A stretch of DNA of 64,000 bases from Capsicum annuum. Its lineage: Eukaryota > Streptophyta > Magnoliopsida > Solanales > Solanaceae. The stretch's first letter is position 1. Each line of letters begins with the position of its first letter. Positions 1 through 11,607 of the stretch are shown here, in pieces. Under the pieces are notes generated by a model that saw only the letters and a list, made by a program, of their open reading frames with translations, was not told the DNA's origin and made no database searches. Position numbers and translations under genes: made by a program. The stretch spans positions 92,452,595 to 92,516,594 of the forward strand of contig NC_061115.1 in assembly GCF_002878395.1 (NCBI RefSeq), given 5' to 3'.

Positions 1-180
1 TAACAAGGCACATTATTTATTAATGATGAAGGAGAAATAAACTATATTATGAATATCCAATACATAATTTCTTGGAGAATCTTACAATTAAGCTGGCAGC
101 TTACAAAAGGGTCAAGCAGATATGTTGCAAGAAGCTCAAGCAGGTAAGTTGTATGTTGCTCAAGTAGCTTCCCACAGAAT

Positions 181-294
181 TTTAAGAAGAATTATGATAT
201 TGACGCAGAACAAATTCATTCAAGTGATGATCCATCAAGCATATTCACCTTATCGTTATCGGCTTCAACTCCTAAGAAAATGGTGCACAAGTAA
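181..294 (+). pseudogene. Ty1/copia pol, C-terminal RNase H tail
   Basis: The 37-codon open stretch ending in TAA at 292-294 reads ...IHSSDDPSSIFTLSLSAST...KKMVHK. This matches the conserved end of plant Ty1/copia polyproteins (pattern IRSSDNLADLFTKALPTSTFKKLVH), the extreme C-terminus of the RNase H domain. Upstream (1-180) the frame is broken and the element runs off the window's left edge. It is followed after about 70 bp by a purine tract and an LTR, as expected for the 3' end of a copia element. The family call rests on this one motif, so it is firm for copia but says nothing about lineage. Confidence 0.75.
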
Positions 295-361
295 ATAATG
301 TGTATTGCGAATAAGTATGCATGATTTTTATTTTACTGCAATTTACTTGTACATGGACATC

Positions 362-370
362 CAGGGGAAG
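362..370 (+). other. Polypurine tract of the copia element
   Basis: The purine run (caggggaag) lies directly before TGTTGTAAAC, the start of the LTR. It is the expected plus-strand primer position. Confidence 0.6.
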
Positions 371-604
371 TGTTGTAAACATCTATATGTGGATGCCATA
401 TAACTAGGCCCCAGAATGCATTGTAGCATACTCGTTTTTCCAAGTGACATAAGCCTTTAAAAGGCCTAGTTGTAAATGAAATAAGAGAGGTAACAATAGA
501 AAGAGTAAAGAATAGTTACTTTTTGCCATCTCTCTCCCTTTATTCCTTAATTCTTTCTAGTTATTCAGTATCTATATAGTCATTTTCAATATTTCCTATT
601 TACA
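371..604 (+). repeat. 3' LTR of the copia element (~234 bp)
   Basis: It begins TGTTGTAAA next to the purine tract and plausibly ends ...TTTACA at 604, giving TGT/ACA termini. A pyrimidine-rich 3' half with TCTCTCTCCC is typical of copia LTRs. The right edge is inferred, because the 5' LTR is outside the window and cannot be compared. Confidence 0.6.
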
Positions 605-1021
605 GAAAAAAAGAGTCCAAAAAGTAAACAATAACCATTCCTCATTTTTTAAAAGATCCCAAAGACATAAAAATGGTTTCTATTTAAAATATATTTGATT
701 TTTGTGGTTATTTTGCAAAAGTTCTTCTTACAAGCAACTTTAAATTGTAAAAGTTATTTTTTTTCAAATAACTTTGCGGTTCTTATTTTTCTTTTACATT
801 TGTAATGCAATTGAGATAGCAAGACTAATAGCAAAAGTTAACTATCTTGAATATAAGTCCTTTGCCTTCTGCAACATTTAGTGAAATTTTGAAGTATGAG
901 TTGATTTCTTAGTTCAAAATCTATTGAAAATGCTTAGAAATATTCTATATTTATTTGGAAATTTTAATTTGAATTATGTCGTAATAGGGTTCATTAAGTA
1001 GGTGATTTGTAAATGAATTTT
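605..1021. other. Unassigned AT-rich spacer
   Basis: I see no coding sequence, LTR terminus or repeat motif here. It may be the target DNA of the copia and J insertions, or a decayed element. Confidence 0.4.
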
Positions 1022-1985
1022 TGTCATGATATGATTTTCAGGTCATGATAGCCCCTACTATAATCCACTTGTAGGTAAGACAACCCATAAATCGAAAAAT
1101 AAGTAGCAGAAAAAGAAAAGAAAAATATAATAAAAATGAATAAAAAGATAAAGAGAAGTACAAGAAAGAAAAATAATTAATTAATGAAAAAGGAAAATCA
1201 ATACTTACCATGAAAAAATCACTACTCAATCATAAATAACCCCAAGTTGGGGGAATTGAGCTATAAGAGAAAAAAGAATTATCCCCATATTCTCATTGAA
1301 GTCATCCATCTAATCCGATGATTCAAAATATAATCCAAATCCAACGCAAAAGAACAAGCAACGACTAAATCAAACTTTAGGGTCTCAACTATAATTTTCA
1401 AGATCTCAAATTTGACATAAGATAGGGTTGAAAGTTGCCAAAAGACCTTTTATAGCAAAAGCAAAAATGAACCAAAAATTTTTAAAACTGTCACCATGCT
1501 TTCTTCGACCAATGAGAAATAGAATCTCCAAACTCCACGACAATACGCTAAAGTAAATCTTTATTGCAAAATTGGCTTGAACCTGAGTTTCCACGGTTGG
1601 AAACTATTGATTTTGGAGACTTCTTCTATCGTCGATCCTTGTTGAAATTCAACAAACTCTCCCCTCTTGTCACCAGAATACTTTCTTTGGAACATGAATA
1701 ATCTATAACTTTTGGCGATGCATCTTAACTTACACAATATGCTATTAAATTTTGTTATGTGCTAAACTTCTTCGGCGATGCCATCTTTGATTTTTAGTTC
1801 AAATTCTCCATATTTTTGCTTATTTATGCTCTAGAAACCACTTATTGGCTTCAACCCAGAAAAACAACAAAACTAACATTATTATTCACTCAAATTAGTA
1901 TTTAGGACTTTATTTCTCATTATTTTTAGGCTAAATTAGTCATAAATTGTTATCTCATAACTTATATTACTCCTTCTTTGCACCT
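1022..1985 (-). repeat. LTR fragment J (Ty3/gypsy type, minus strand)
   Basis: Read on the minus strand, the left end (1022-1080) gives ...CCTACAAGTGGATTATAGTAG...TATCATGACCTGAAAATCATATCATGACA. This is the usual 3' end of a family of Solanaceae gypsy LTRs and resembles the LTR ends of F (19420-19469) and B (32400-32476). No primer site lies next to 1022, so this is a 3' LTR, a solo LTR or a truncated copy. The right edge is where sequence resembling the F 5' LTR begins, and is only approximate. No gene is present. Confidence 0.45.
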
Positions 1986-1989
1986 TTTG

Positions 1990-2706
1990 TGCTTAAGGGG
2001 GATTGGTTGTGTTTATTTTTATTGTCTTTACCTTCTGATCTTATGTGGGTCCTTTTAGGCTCTACTAGGAATTTATTTATTCTTTTAAGTAATTTATATT
2101 CGACTCTAGCATCTGCTTAGCATAGCTTGTAATTTTTATTTTGAGCCTCATCTGTTGAACCTTAGTATAGATCCACACTTTAATACACTTTTATATTATT
2201 TGAGCTCAACCAGCCAATGATGCCTACTGAGTATCTCATTTTTTTATAGCCAATAATTTTTTTTATCTTTTTCTCTAATGCAAATCCTAGTATGAGTCAC
2301 CATCGCTGATGTCAACTTTGAGCAAAGCTGCTAACCAGAGATTCGAGTGAGAGTTCAATTTTAGAAGCCGATCCATATCCTTCTATTATAGAATCAGTCC
2401 TATATTGTATCATCAGAGACCACCTTGTATATTTTTGCATTTGTCTGGTACTCTAGGTGTATAGTGGATCTTGTACTAGATTTACCATATCTTGGGGGTA
2501 TCATTTTATACATTTTTTTTGTTTCTCTATTTTAATTATTCCATGTTTACATATTTCCCTTTGTAGTTGCTTTATTACCGTTCAACCCTTATTATTATCT
2601 TTTTAGCTTGTTAGCCCATTAAACACTATTTGGGGACATTATTGTAACTTACTTATTGGTGAGTTATAGTAGGTTACTTTATGACCTAACTTTTTTGTTG
2701 GTCATA
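1990..2706 (+). repeat. 5' LTR of F, left part missing
   Basis: It aligns with the last ~750 bp of the F 3' LTR. Shared landmarks are 'cttagtatagaycc', 'cctagtatgagtcamcat', 'ccttgtatattttt' and 'gtatagtggatcttgtac'. It ends ...TTGGTCATA just before the primer site. The upstream ~1.7 kb of LTR is absent, apparently lost where J abuts. Confidence 0.65.
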
Positions 2707-2709
2707 GAG

Positions 2710-2722
2710 TGGTATTAGAGCC
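2710..2722 (+). other. Primer binding site of F
   Basis: TGGTATTAGAGCC differs by one base from TGGTATCAGAGCC, the complement of the plant initiator tRNA-Met 3' end. A leader in the style of this family follows (to ~2900), then the H junction. Confidence 0.75.
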
Positions 2723-2929
2723 TAGGTTCACCAGTATCATTGGTACAAGATCAAGTGTCTAGTAGAGTACAGATCAGTATGATAACATTTGTATTCTATC
2801 TTTGAGATGCTATAGGACATACATAGGAAAATCTCACCTTTTTAATCACCATGTGATGTCTATATTGTTTTCGATATTATCATTTGTTTGACTTCTTCTT
2901 ACTTAACTTAGTTTCAATATTCTCATTTG

Positions 2930-3880
2930 TTTCACAAGCATCTGACAACGAAAACTTGACCTTCTTCTTACCCAACATAGTTAAAGGAGCAACTATTCAT
3001 GAAAATCTTTCCACAAATCGCCTATAATATCTAGCTAAACCCAAGAAGCTCCTAATATCGGATGGAGTCGTGGGTCAAGGACACCTCTTCACCATAACAA
3101 ACTTTTCTAGATCCACCATGATCCCCTTACTAGAAATAATATAACCCAAGAAAGATACATCGTTCAACAAAACATCACACTTAGAGAACATGGCATACAG
3201 TTGTTGTTTCTTTAAAGTTTGCAACACCACATAGAGGTGATTAGCTCCACCTCACTCTTTGAATAAATCATAATGTCATTAAGAAACACAATAATAAAAA
3301 GATAAAAATACTGATAAAAAACTTTGTTCATCAGATCCATAAATATTGCTGGAGCATTCGTCAATCCAAATTACATTACTAGAAACACAAAGTGCCCATA
3401 CCGGGTACGAAAGGCCTTCTTAGGGATATCCACCTCCCAAATCTTTTGCTGACAGTACCTAGATCAAAAATCTATCTTAGAAAAAAACTTGGCAGTTTGC
3501 AACTAATCAAATAGATCATCTATAGTTGAAAGGGGATACTTGTTCTTGATCGTCACCTTGTTCAACTATCTGTAATTAATGCGCATTCAAAGAGAACCAT
3601 CCTTCTTGTATACAAATAACATTGGTGTACCCTAAGAAGAAGCACTAGGACGAATAAACCTCTTTTTCAGAAGATCCTTAAGTTGTGCCTTGAGTTCCCT
3701 CAACTCAGTCAGAGCCATTCTATACGGAGGAACAGATATTGGATAAGTTTTTGGAATTAGATAAATACCAAACTCTATTTCTCAATCCGTAGGAACACTA
3801 GGAAGATCATCTGGAAAGATCTCTGGAAACTCATTAACCACTTACACTGATTGGAAATAAGGACCTTCTGAGTTAGAATC
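2930..3880 (-). pseudogene. H reverse transcriptase and start of RNase H (decayed)
   Basis: The minus strand carries, in order: [37 protein letters not shown], a [10 protein letters not shown] block, a KKDGSL block, NKVTIKNKYPLSTIDDLFD, a SKIDF block, [31 protein letters not shown] and IIVFLNDIMIYSKSE. These are the ordered RT motifs of plant chromovirus-like gypsy elements. The catalytic F-I-D-D box reads F-L-N-D (about 3270-3281), so the first Asp is lost. Several in-frame stops sit at Gln, Trp or Arg positions. The tail KKKVKFSLSDACE near 2960-2990 is the linker before RNase H, after which homology ends. Confidence 0.85.
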
Positions 3881-4019
3881 TTAAACCTGAAGTAGGTGAT
3901 AAAGACAACCTTTAGAGATCAACTTCCGAGATTTAAGAAAAGCAATAAATCCACCCATAGGAGCTAAAGAACCACCCCTCTAATCTATAATCATCTCACC
4001 AAGGAACCTAAAGATAACC

Positions 4020-4330
4020 CTAGGGGTTCAACAATCAAAAGAAGCATAATAAGAGTTAAACCAATCTATATCAAGAATGACATCAAAATCCACCATACCC
4101 AACTCAAACAGATCCACTAAGTTGTGTTTGCCACCAACAGATATCACAAACACCCATAGACTCTCTTAGCAACAACAAAGTCACTCACTGGGGTAGAAAT
4201 AGAAAAAAGATGCGAAATAACTTTTGGATCAAAACCAAAAGATACAACCACATAAGGAGTGACATAAGAAAGAGTGGACCCCAGATCAAGCAAACAATAT
4301 ACATCACGAGACAAAAGTTATAACATACCA
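4020..4330 (-). pseudogene. H aspartic protease region (decayed)
   Basis: The minus strand reads CLLDLGSTLSYVTPYVVVSF, then a stretch like STPVSDFVVAKRVYGC, then after a frameshift VDFDVILDIDW. These are the active-site loop and the C-terminal MVDFDVILGMDW signature of Ty3/gypsy retropepsins. The active-site triad is D-L-G rather than D-S/T-G. A hydrophobic 102-residue ORF in another frame over 4185-4493 is a shadow of this region, not a membrane protein. Confidence 0.7.
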
Positions 4331-4529
4331 ATAATGACATCAGATGAAGGCTCAGATTCTTGTTGGGACACCAAAGTATACAACATGTGCTGACCAATGA
4401 TAGAAATAGGAACAGTAACTGAAGTAGACATGACACCAACAGGTGTAGGAGTAGAAGATCATGCCAAAGGAATCTTTTTTGCCCTCGTATCAACCTTATT
4501 AACTGGATAATCCCTAAGTCGATGGCCTA

Positions 4530-5636
4530 CCTGGACACACCTAAAGAATTTTTCCTTTTATTTATCGTAATAACCTTGATGAGGACGACCACAGAACTTA
4601 TAAGGAGGGCATGGTGAAACTGACTGACCCCTTCTTGCCTAAGATTGGGAACTCTATGCCCAAACATTATCACCACTTTAATGATGTCGGTCGCCCATCT
4701 GGTAGGGAGAACTAGCATAAGAGTAGGAACCAGACATCCCCCACTTCTTTTTCTGCAATTTGCGATCATCCTAATAACCCTGAGATTGAGCACCTCGCTA
4801 GTTAGAAAACCTGCTCCTCTTACCTTGTCTATCCCTAAATTCTACATACTTCCTCTTTTTATTCTCCACTTGCTGCATATGAATAGTCAACTAAGAGACA
4901 TCAATATCTTTAATCAGCAAGGTTGTCTTGCTCTCCAAAATCAGATCCCAATTTAACCTAGAAGTGAACTTTGTCATTCTTGCCCGCATGTTAGCCACTA
5001 AATTAGGAACATACCTTGACAATTATTTAAACTTGAAGGCATATTTCTTGACTAGAGTTCTCCCTAGTTTGAGGTTCACAAACTTCATTATCTTTGCTTT
5101 CCTCAACTCTTAGAGAAAAAAATGATCTATGAAGGCCTTAGAAAAAGTATCCCACAAGAATTATTCTTCCACATCACCCTTATCACTGTCCCACTCTTTA
5201 TACCATTGATATGCAATATCTTTGAGTTGATATGCTATAAAGTTAACCCCCTCCACATTGGTAGCCTGCATCACCCAATATTTCTTTTCCATTTTATCCA
5301 AGAAGCCTTGTGGATCCTCCTCCACCTTCACTCGAGAAAAAATGAGAGAACCCATCTTCATAAATTAGCCAACCCTTGTGGCCTCTACAAATAAAGAACC
5401 AGTCATATCACGCTTACCTAAGCAGTGACTATCTGAGCAATAACGTGGATAGACTAAAAAAATTTTGCATTAGTCACCGCACCTTGAAGAAGACTATTAG
5501 CAACTGGTGGAACTATATAACTATAAGGGATATTACTATAAGATTGAAGATAAACCCCTGAAGTATGATGCACCCCTTCAGCAATACCCCCAGATGGGAT
5601 AGAAGAATTTTCTTTTATTTTAGATCTACGAGGCAT
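4530..5636 (-). pseudogene. H gag (capsid, broken)
   Basis: The minus-strand ATG at 5636-5634 starts MPRRSKIKENSS, the MPPRR-type N-terminus of gypsy gag. The capsid core follows at 5361-5161 with KVEEDPQGFLDKMEKKYWVM, YQLKDIAYQWYKEWD. Next come decayed FFPxELRxAK- and FLRQLSRY-type blocks (~5100-4950), and at ~4610-4550 a remnant CCHC zinc knuckle (YKFCGRPHQGYYDK) lacking one Cys. Frameshifts separate the blocks. The gene is upstream of, and collinear with, protease and RT. Confidence 0.8.
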
Positions 5637-5830
5637 GATCTGAAAGACGAATAAACAAGGATTAGAGAAGATTCCAGGACTAAGACTCCAAGTTTGAGAA
5701 TAGAAGACCAAGAAAGTGAAACATTCCTAAATGCCATATAACCTTTCCCTTATGAGTGTGGCGCGTTACATACTCGTAAAAGAGAATCTGCTTGATATGA
5801 CATTATGGACTCCCAATTGATTATGAACCT

Positions 5831-5845
5831 AGGATTTGATACAAA
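5831..5845 (-). other. Primer binding site of H
   Basis: On the minus strand it reads TTTGTATCAAATCCT, a decayed TTTGGTATCAGAGCCT, placed just downstream of the LTR end GGGTCACA at 5851. Confidence 0.6.
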
Positions 5846-5850
5846 CTTGA

Positions 5851-8190
5851 TGTGACCCAACCTAGGGCCTTATCGTATTAGTCATCCTAAGTTCGACCGG
5901 GATCAGAGACTATCCTTGTTACCTCACCAAACCTCTAGTCGCCTACTATGAGTTACCTAAATCCTCAAACATGTAGAAAGATAGTTCAACAACTCATATA
6001 AAGACTCTAGGATAGGATCAAAATGTGACTAACCCAACCGAGTCCAACCATCCCATACCAACAATCCAACCATACTGAACCAATACTAAAATTAGAGCCA
6101 TAAATCAGGCCATAACAAAAGATATTCCCAAAAAAAATATAATTAACCCCAAAATGAAAAATGATGGAACAACCAACAATATCATCCATTGATGTCAGTC
6201 CTTTAGCTTATTTCAATGCCAAGGATAACACCAATACCGGTCTCACTCATTTTAACCCATAGCAGTACCATAATGCCTTAAACTAAAAGAGTAATCTGAT
6301 TGGCACATTCCCCCAACCATAGTTGAAACCAATATCCAAAATAAAATTAAAGTGTATACTAAATCCATAACATGAAATGGACCCTTCTAAAAGGATGGAA
6401 GCTCACCACTTCTGTCCAAATGATGATCTCAGAGTCAATCACTATCTAAGAGGAGTAGAATGGCTGATTATTATATACCATGGGTATACAATCGCCAGTA
6501 GACAAGATAGCGGGTGAACACAAAAATGATATCAAGATAAGGATAAAATAATTCCATTAATAAAACCAAGTAAAACTATCCACATACACACAACCATACA
6601 TATATATATAATTATGTCAGGAAAGGGGATCAGGTTTAGCATGCCTTTAAAACCTTTACATGGGTTGTGTAGCTTTGTCATCCTATACCACACATTGGCA
6701 ATATGGGTTCAACTCCCCTACTGAAAAGGCCCTATTGCGTGTAGCCGCACAACCAGGGAAGTAAACCTGGGATGACCAGTACATCCCATAAAATATAGTA
6801 TAACATCATGCACACGGTCACCAAGACCAACCTCTCATTGGAAAATATGAGTTTCTAGTTTTTGTTACCCCCAGAACCTCTACCTTCAATGGCTTTGCCA
6901 CACATCCCGCCGTTATTGCTCAATTAAAACAATTTTCCAAATAACCAAACCATTATCTAATTATTAACTAAGGCCATTTATATTGGTATCATCATTCTAA
7001 CCCTTACTTGCAAGTATCATCAATAGCCAACCATTTATAGATTTAAGGGGACTTTCAAATACCCTTTCAAATTACCATATTAAACTACTTGGATGATTCT
7101 ATGCACCCCACAGGCATAACCATTTAGCCATTTAATTTTCCAAGAAATTTAAACCATGCATAATTTCTTTACCAAGTTTTAAAGCATGTTAGAGTTCCAT
7201 TAAAATACCCAATGCAATGAAAACATGCACACAGGTATTTTGTCAAACACATTAGGGGAATAATATAACCAAAACTAATTCCAATTATCATTAAATAATT
7301 CCCATCCAATTCAATTATCCATAACCATCATTAATGCAAATAAAGCATAATTAAAACCGTGGGAGACCATAACCAACAATTTAACATAAAACTGCCCCAT
7401 TTATATTTGAAAACTAAAGTCATACAATTAATGAAGTCATGAAAATATTCATAAAAATGATATTTCCTGTTAGAATTAAAAATTATAAAAGTGAACATTC
7501 CTGAAACAAACCTGATGATAGAAAGAAATCCCCAAGACAATCCCCAAATTAATCCTCTAGTTTAAATCGTAGTTTCTCTTGCCCGAAAGCTTTTGAGAGA
7601 ATTATAGAGTGTTTTAGATGAGTTTCTAAGTGTTAATAAATATAAAAATAGGTTAAATAGCATTCCAAGTATGTTAGAAGTCATGGGACCTTATTAGGAT
7701 AAGTGGGGAAATTTCCAGAATACCCCCTACCTAAGTTGCAAAGAATCCTATCATAGTGATACAACTGACCCCATGAGTTGTACCCTTTAATATGAGTGGT
7801 ACACTCCACTCGTATCCTGAACCTTATCTTTTGGATCCAACACTATCCAGTATATGACTCATCCAACAAAGTCATATCTAAAGTATACAATTCATACCCT
7901 TTATTTATACCCTTGATAGATTTAAACCTAAGAAAGATTTAGACATTGTCCACCATACGAGTCCTGGGTACAACTCAAAACCTATCTTACAGATAATGGT
8001 GATATATTCATACTCAGATATAACATAAGTAACTAAGTCTAAGATTTACTTAAGGAACCAAATAATCTGTAACCACCAATATGACTTATACCCCTAAGTT
8101 ATTCCATTCCAGTAACAAAAATCCATTTCACCAACCAACGCTAGTTAGTATACAACTGGACCATACGATCTATATCCAAACATATGACTC
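5851..8190 (-). repeat. 5' LTR of H (~2.3 kb)
   Basis: The left edge is TGTGACCCAACC (minus-strand end GGTTGGGTCACA) beside the primer site. No coding sequence is seen. A short (TA)n run lies at ~6598-6612. The right edge is placed just before a 41-bp direct duplication at 8193-8273 and is uncertain, because the partner LTR is missing. Confidence 0.6.
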
Positions 8191-8246
8191 ATACTCTTCA
8201 GTATTATTGGGTTTAGAGATTAAAATTTCTTGACTCTTCAGTATTA

Positions 8247-9390
8247 TTGGGTCTAGAGATTAAAATTCCAAGAAATTTTCTAATGTCTAGAAACCAGAGT
8301 GTTTCAAGAGTTTGTACCAAAGAATTTACCACCAAAGTTGTCAGTAGGCCAAAGGTAGCCCAAGCTCTACCTGGATTTATATCTTCATCTATTCATTATA
8401 AGGCCCTAGTTTATTCATTGAGTGTGATTCAAGGTAAGTCAATAGATTAGGCCCAATTAACCACTTAAGGAAGTTCAAGGTCAACTTAGTAAAGAAGTGC
8501 TACATTTTACTGCAGCTCCTAAAACAAAGGTCCCACCAGCACCAGTAATCTTTTAGCAAATAGTTTCCTAGCCATTTATGACTTTAGAGGAGCAAAAGAT
8601 GCTGGGTTAGTTTCTTACATTGTCTCCACTGAAGTTTGCATGAGACTTAGAAGAGGACACATTTATGTTCCTTACCAGTTTTGAGGACATATTTCATAAC
8701 CTTAGATTGGTGGATTCATATAATATGGATGATGTCATATTTCAATTTTATTAGGAAGAGAGGCATAGGTGAAAGGGATATCTTTATTCCATACAAGTTG
8801 GATCTCCTATTATAAAATAGGTTCAATTATCTAATGTCTTCTTGGAGATGTATATACCTCACAGTTTGCAAAACCATTACAGAGATGAGCTCATAGAGTA
8901 ATATTAGGGTTTTATGAGATTGTTGGAGTAAAATCCAAGATTTCATAAGCTAACAAGGCATGCCACTATGATTATACCTATCGACCATAAAAGAGAACAA
9001 TTTTTTATTAGAGAATTGAGATTTTCAATTTGTATGGATACCCAAAGTCAAGTATAATCTGGTAGATTACTTGAATATATTTTTGAAATATTGTGGAGGA
9101 TATACATCATAATTCCTATAGAGGTAGCGATAAGATACCCCATCTTCAACGTAATTATAGTGGGAGTCATAGTGTTTCATAGTTCTAGGGTTGAGGTTTC
9201 CAGGGTAAGTATCCATGATAGTATTCATATCAATAGCATGGTTAATCTAGTAGTCTTGTTCATATAATAATACATATTTTAGATGGGATTCAGCCTATTT
9301 ATAGTGATTTTAGTGGTCAAGGTAATAGTCATCCATTGTGGGATATTCAATTAGGGAATTCAAGCAAAGGTTGCAATTCTCGATCAGCAA
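8247..9390 (+). pseudogene. F gag (decayed)
   Basis: A 67-codon open frame from 8247 is followed by a degenerate capsid. Recognisable blocks are KVPPAPVI (~8530), TLEEQKMLGQFLTLSPLKF (~8583), SFEDIFHNLRLVDSYNMDDV (~8675), then VQLSNVFLEMYIPHSLQNHY RDE (~8822-8890) and PRFHKLTRHATMIIPIDHKR (~8935-8995). These match, in order, the gag type with WWRxYL..FLxRFxPRSLQDxxRDE..FHxLSRxAxMILP. Many stops and frameshifts interrupt it. The frame is cut at 9399 by G and resumes at 13568. Confidence 0.8.
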
Positions 9391-9399
9391 GACCTTATT

Positions 9400-10052
9400 T
9401 GATACAAAAATAAACCACTAAAAACAAAAATAAGGATTCAATACACAAAACTCAGCAACTAGAAGACAAAGAAAACCATACATAGAAAGGGGATGAAGAA
9501 GAAGATTGGATAAATGTAAAGATAGATAGAGAGACCCTCACTTTCACCAATGATTAGCACAAGAAGGTGTATCAAACCTTCAAACACACCTCACCAATGT
9601 AATATCAAACCTCACCCTTAGGTGAACCAAAGGAATTTGCATTCCCTCAATCATACCTTTCTTGCCAAATGTTCAACACAAATTAAAATCTATTCAATTG
9701 CATTAAAACGCTCATGTTTTGGTTTATACACTAAACTAAGACTAAGAACTACACTCTAAAAAGTAATCTTTCAATATTCCTCAAACACTAATGAGAACGG
9801 AAGATAAAATGTCTACTTATACTATTAAATAGTAAATGTCAAAAACACCCTTAATGAGAGAGGGAATTGGGGCACCTCTTTAGTGTTACTTTGGAGTGAA
9901 AAATGTATTCAATGCATTTCACTTGAGGCACCTATTGAATGTATAATTCGTTATCCTTTTCTTCTCTTAAACAAGGCTTCAAAATTCTCCGAAAAGGACT
10001 TTAATTGCTTGGATAATATCTTGTGCTCTTGGTGCTCTTCATACTTGTATCA
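9400..10052 (-). repeat. 3' LTR of G
   Basis: 653 bp that align with 12893-13567. Shared stretches include the run from 'ggggatgaagaagaagatt' to 'gagagaccctcactt', and the stretch containing 'cacccttaatgagagaggg'. Termini are TGATAC/GTATCA. A 104-codon ORF at 9883-10197 crosses the LTR edge and is not considered a gene. Confidence 0.87.
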
Positions 10053-10585
10053 TCCTCTCCATCTTGAAAGGAATTTTTCCTCAAATTCATATTTTTCAAA
10101 ACTCAAGAGAGAGAAAAACAAGCACACAATCCTCTTGGTGGGAGGGTTAGTATTAGTACCACACTCATATCATCAACCCATTATAGCTCACACTTGACAT
10201 ACACCCACATATCCTTAAAATTTAACATAAAAATCTTTGCAAAAAAGGGTATAAATAAGTGGATGTCATAAACATCAAAAGGAATTGAGCATGAACTAAA
10301 ACTACACCTTCTACAACTCAAAAATATTCTGGGGTCAAATGGGAGTAGAAGACAAGGGGTTAATCTGCGGTGTGCCACTCCTTTCACTAGGCTACCAAAC
10401 TCACAATCATCATCATTCAAGCAAGGAAATCAGCCACCAAACATACTACCTCTACATAATACCAATTTAAAATTAACATGGTTATCATCATAGGCAAAGA
10501 GGTAGTATAGCAAGGAATCAAGAGTTAAGACATTACTAAAGGTGCTATTATCTACATGAGTGTCATGTAGTATGTGAATACTATT

Positions 10586-11011
10586 TTAACCTGGTAATAT
10601 ATTCTTATTCAAGTTATAAGTGTTATGACTAGATGTACACAAATCATTCTTACGAAATGAATTGATTTTGTCATCTAAAGGATCAACTAGTGCTTGCATA
10701 ATCACAACAAGTATTTGGTCCTTATGCAACCTATCAATATTAAAAGTATCACAAAATGTAGATTCATATACTTCTTTACTAACAAAATCCAAAACTACAT
10801 CACTTTGGCTACTGCTAGCCACATCACAACAATTGAATTTTCTAGGAGTGTAGAAAATAGCTTTGTCACCTTCTAGATCATGAGAAGTGTTTTCTTCACT
10901 TGATTTTGTACCATGGAATCCCTCATTCCCCATATCATAATGGAATATGTCAATATTACCCCTTGGATTCATTTTGTCATCACTTGTCCCAAGATTGGAA
11001 CTTTTGGCCAA
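10586..11011 (-). CDS. Unrecognised 141-residue ORF inside G
   Basis: This is the longest open frame of G, beginning MAKSSNLGTSDDKMNPRGNI. It is polar and Ser/Asp/Asn-rich, with a stretch FNCCDVASSSQSDVVLDFVS in the middle. No transmembrane segment, zinc knuckle, coiled coil of note or retroviral catalytic motif is visible. I do not recognise it. It lies about 480 bp downstream (minus strand) of the gag-like start at 11607, so it may be a decayed gag C-terminal part in a shifted frame. It could equally be a chance ORF in AT-rich DNA. Confidence 0.3.
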   Translation of the reverse strand: MAKSSNLGTSDDKMNPRGNIDIFHYDMGNEGFHGTKSSEENTSHDLEGDKAIFYTPRKFNCCDVASSSQSDVVLDFVSKEVYESTFCDTFNIDRLHKDQILVVIMQALVDPLDDKINSFRKNDLCTSSHNTYNLNKNILPG

Positions 11012-11493
11012 GGGTTCTATTAACTCATCAACTATATGTGTGTGTGGAACTCCTTTTAGATTATTATTTGATAATGTATGTTATTGAACCTGTACATGAG
11101 AAGAATCAATGCAAGGAAAAAAGCTAGAACTTGGGTTAGTGAGTAACACAGGTCCTTTGTGGACAAGATCCACAATCAAGCATTTCTTTCTCTTTACTAC
11201 TTCACTACCTGGGGTTTCACTTTCCTTATTTTATTCACACTCTTCTTTTATTTAAACATCAACCTTCTATCCATCTTGAAAACCGACATCTTCACTCTCA
11301 AATTCTATCACCATCTCTTCTCTTAGTTGTATGGGATGATTTTAGTTTAGTAGATCTTGGGGAGGAGGCATTGGATATGGTTGGTGATGTATTTTGGTTT
11401 ATGGCATGAGTTTCGTAGAGGTTTTAATGGAAATAGTCTATCCTAACCTAAATTTATTCTAGTCATGTCACCCTTTATGGATTCTATTCTCGT

Positions 11494-11607
11494 TCATACC
11501 ATTTTGATCTCATTTCTTAAGTCAAGGTTAAGAGCCTCCATTCGAGCCAAGATAGCTCTACCAATATCATTCCCAATGGATTGTGCACTTAAGACTGTGG
11601 GTTCCAT
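11494..11607 (-). pseudogene. G gag-like N-terminus
   Basis: The minus strand reads MEPTVLSAQSIGNDIGRAIL followed by ARMEALNLDLRNEIKMV, then a stop. Continuing past it gives TRIESIKGDMTRINLG. The heptad-like helix (ILARMEALNLDLRNEI..RIESI..DMTRI) resembles the coiled-coil start of the C gag at 48477 (ALMASLESLSSNMARVNATV). I infer a degraded gag N-terminus. Downstream to ~11010 the frame is broken. Confidence 0.4.

Larger units (their letters stand above)
2930..8190 (-). mobile_element. Ty3/gypsy element H (minus strand), 3' part missing
   Basis: On the minus strand the order is 5' LTR (~8190 to 5851), primer site (5845-5831), gag (5636 down to ~4530), protease (~4330-4020) and RT plus the RNase H start (~3880-2930). 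The frame then stops at the F leader. Integrase and 3' LTR are absent, so H was truncated at its left side after or during insertion into F. Both junctions with F are approximate and no target duplication can be shown. Confidence 0.78.

Noticed and set aside
4185..4493. Hydrophobic 102-residue minus-strand ORF, looks like a membrane protein
   Set aside because: It overlaps the H protease in another frame. The Leu/Phe content comes from T-rich DNA.
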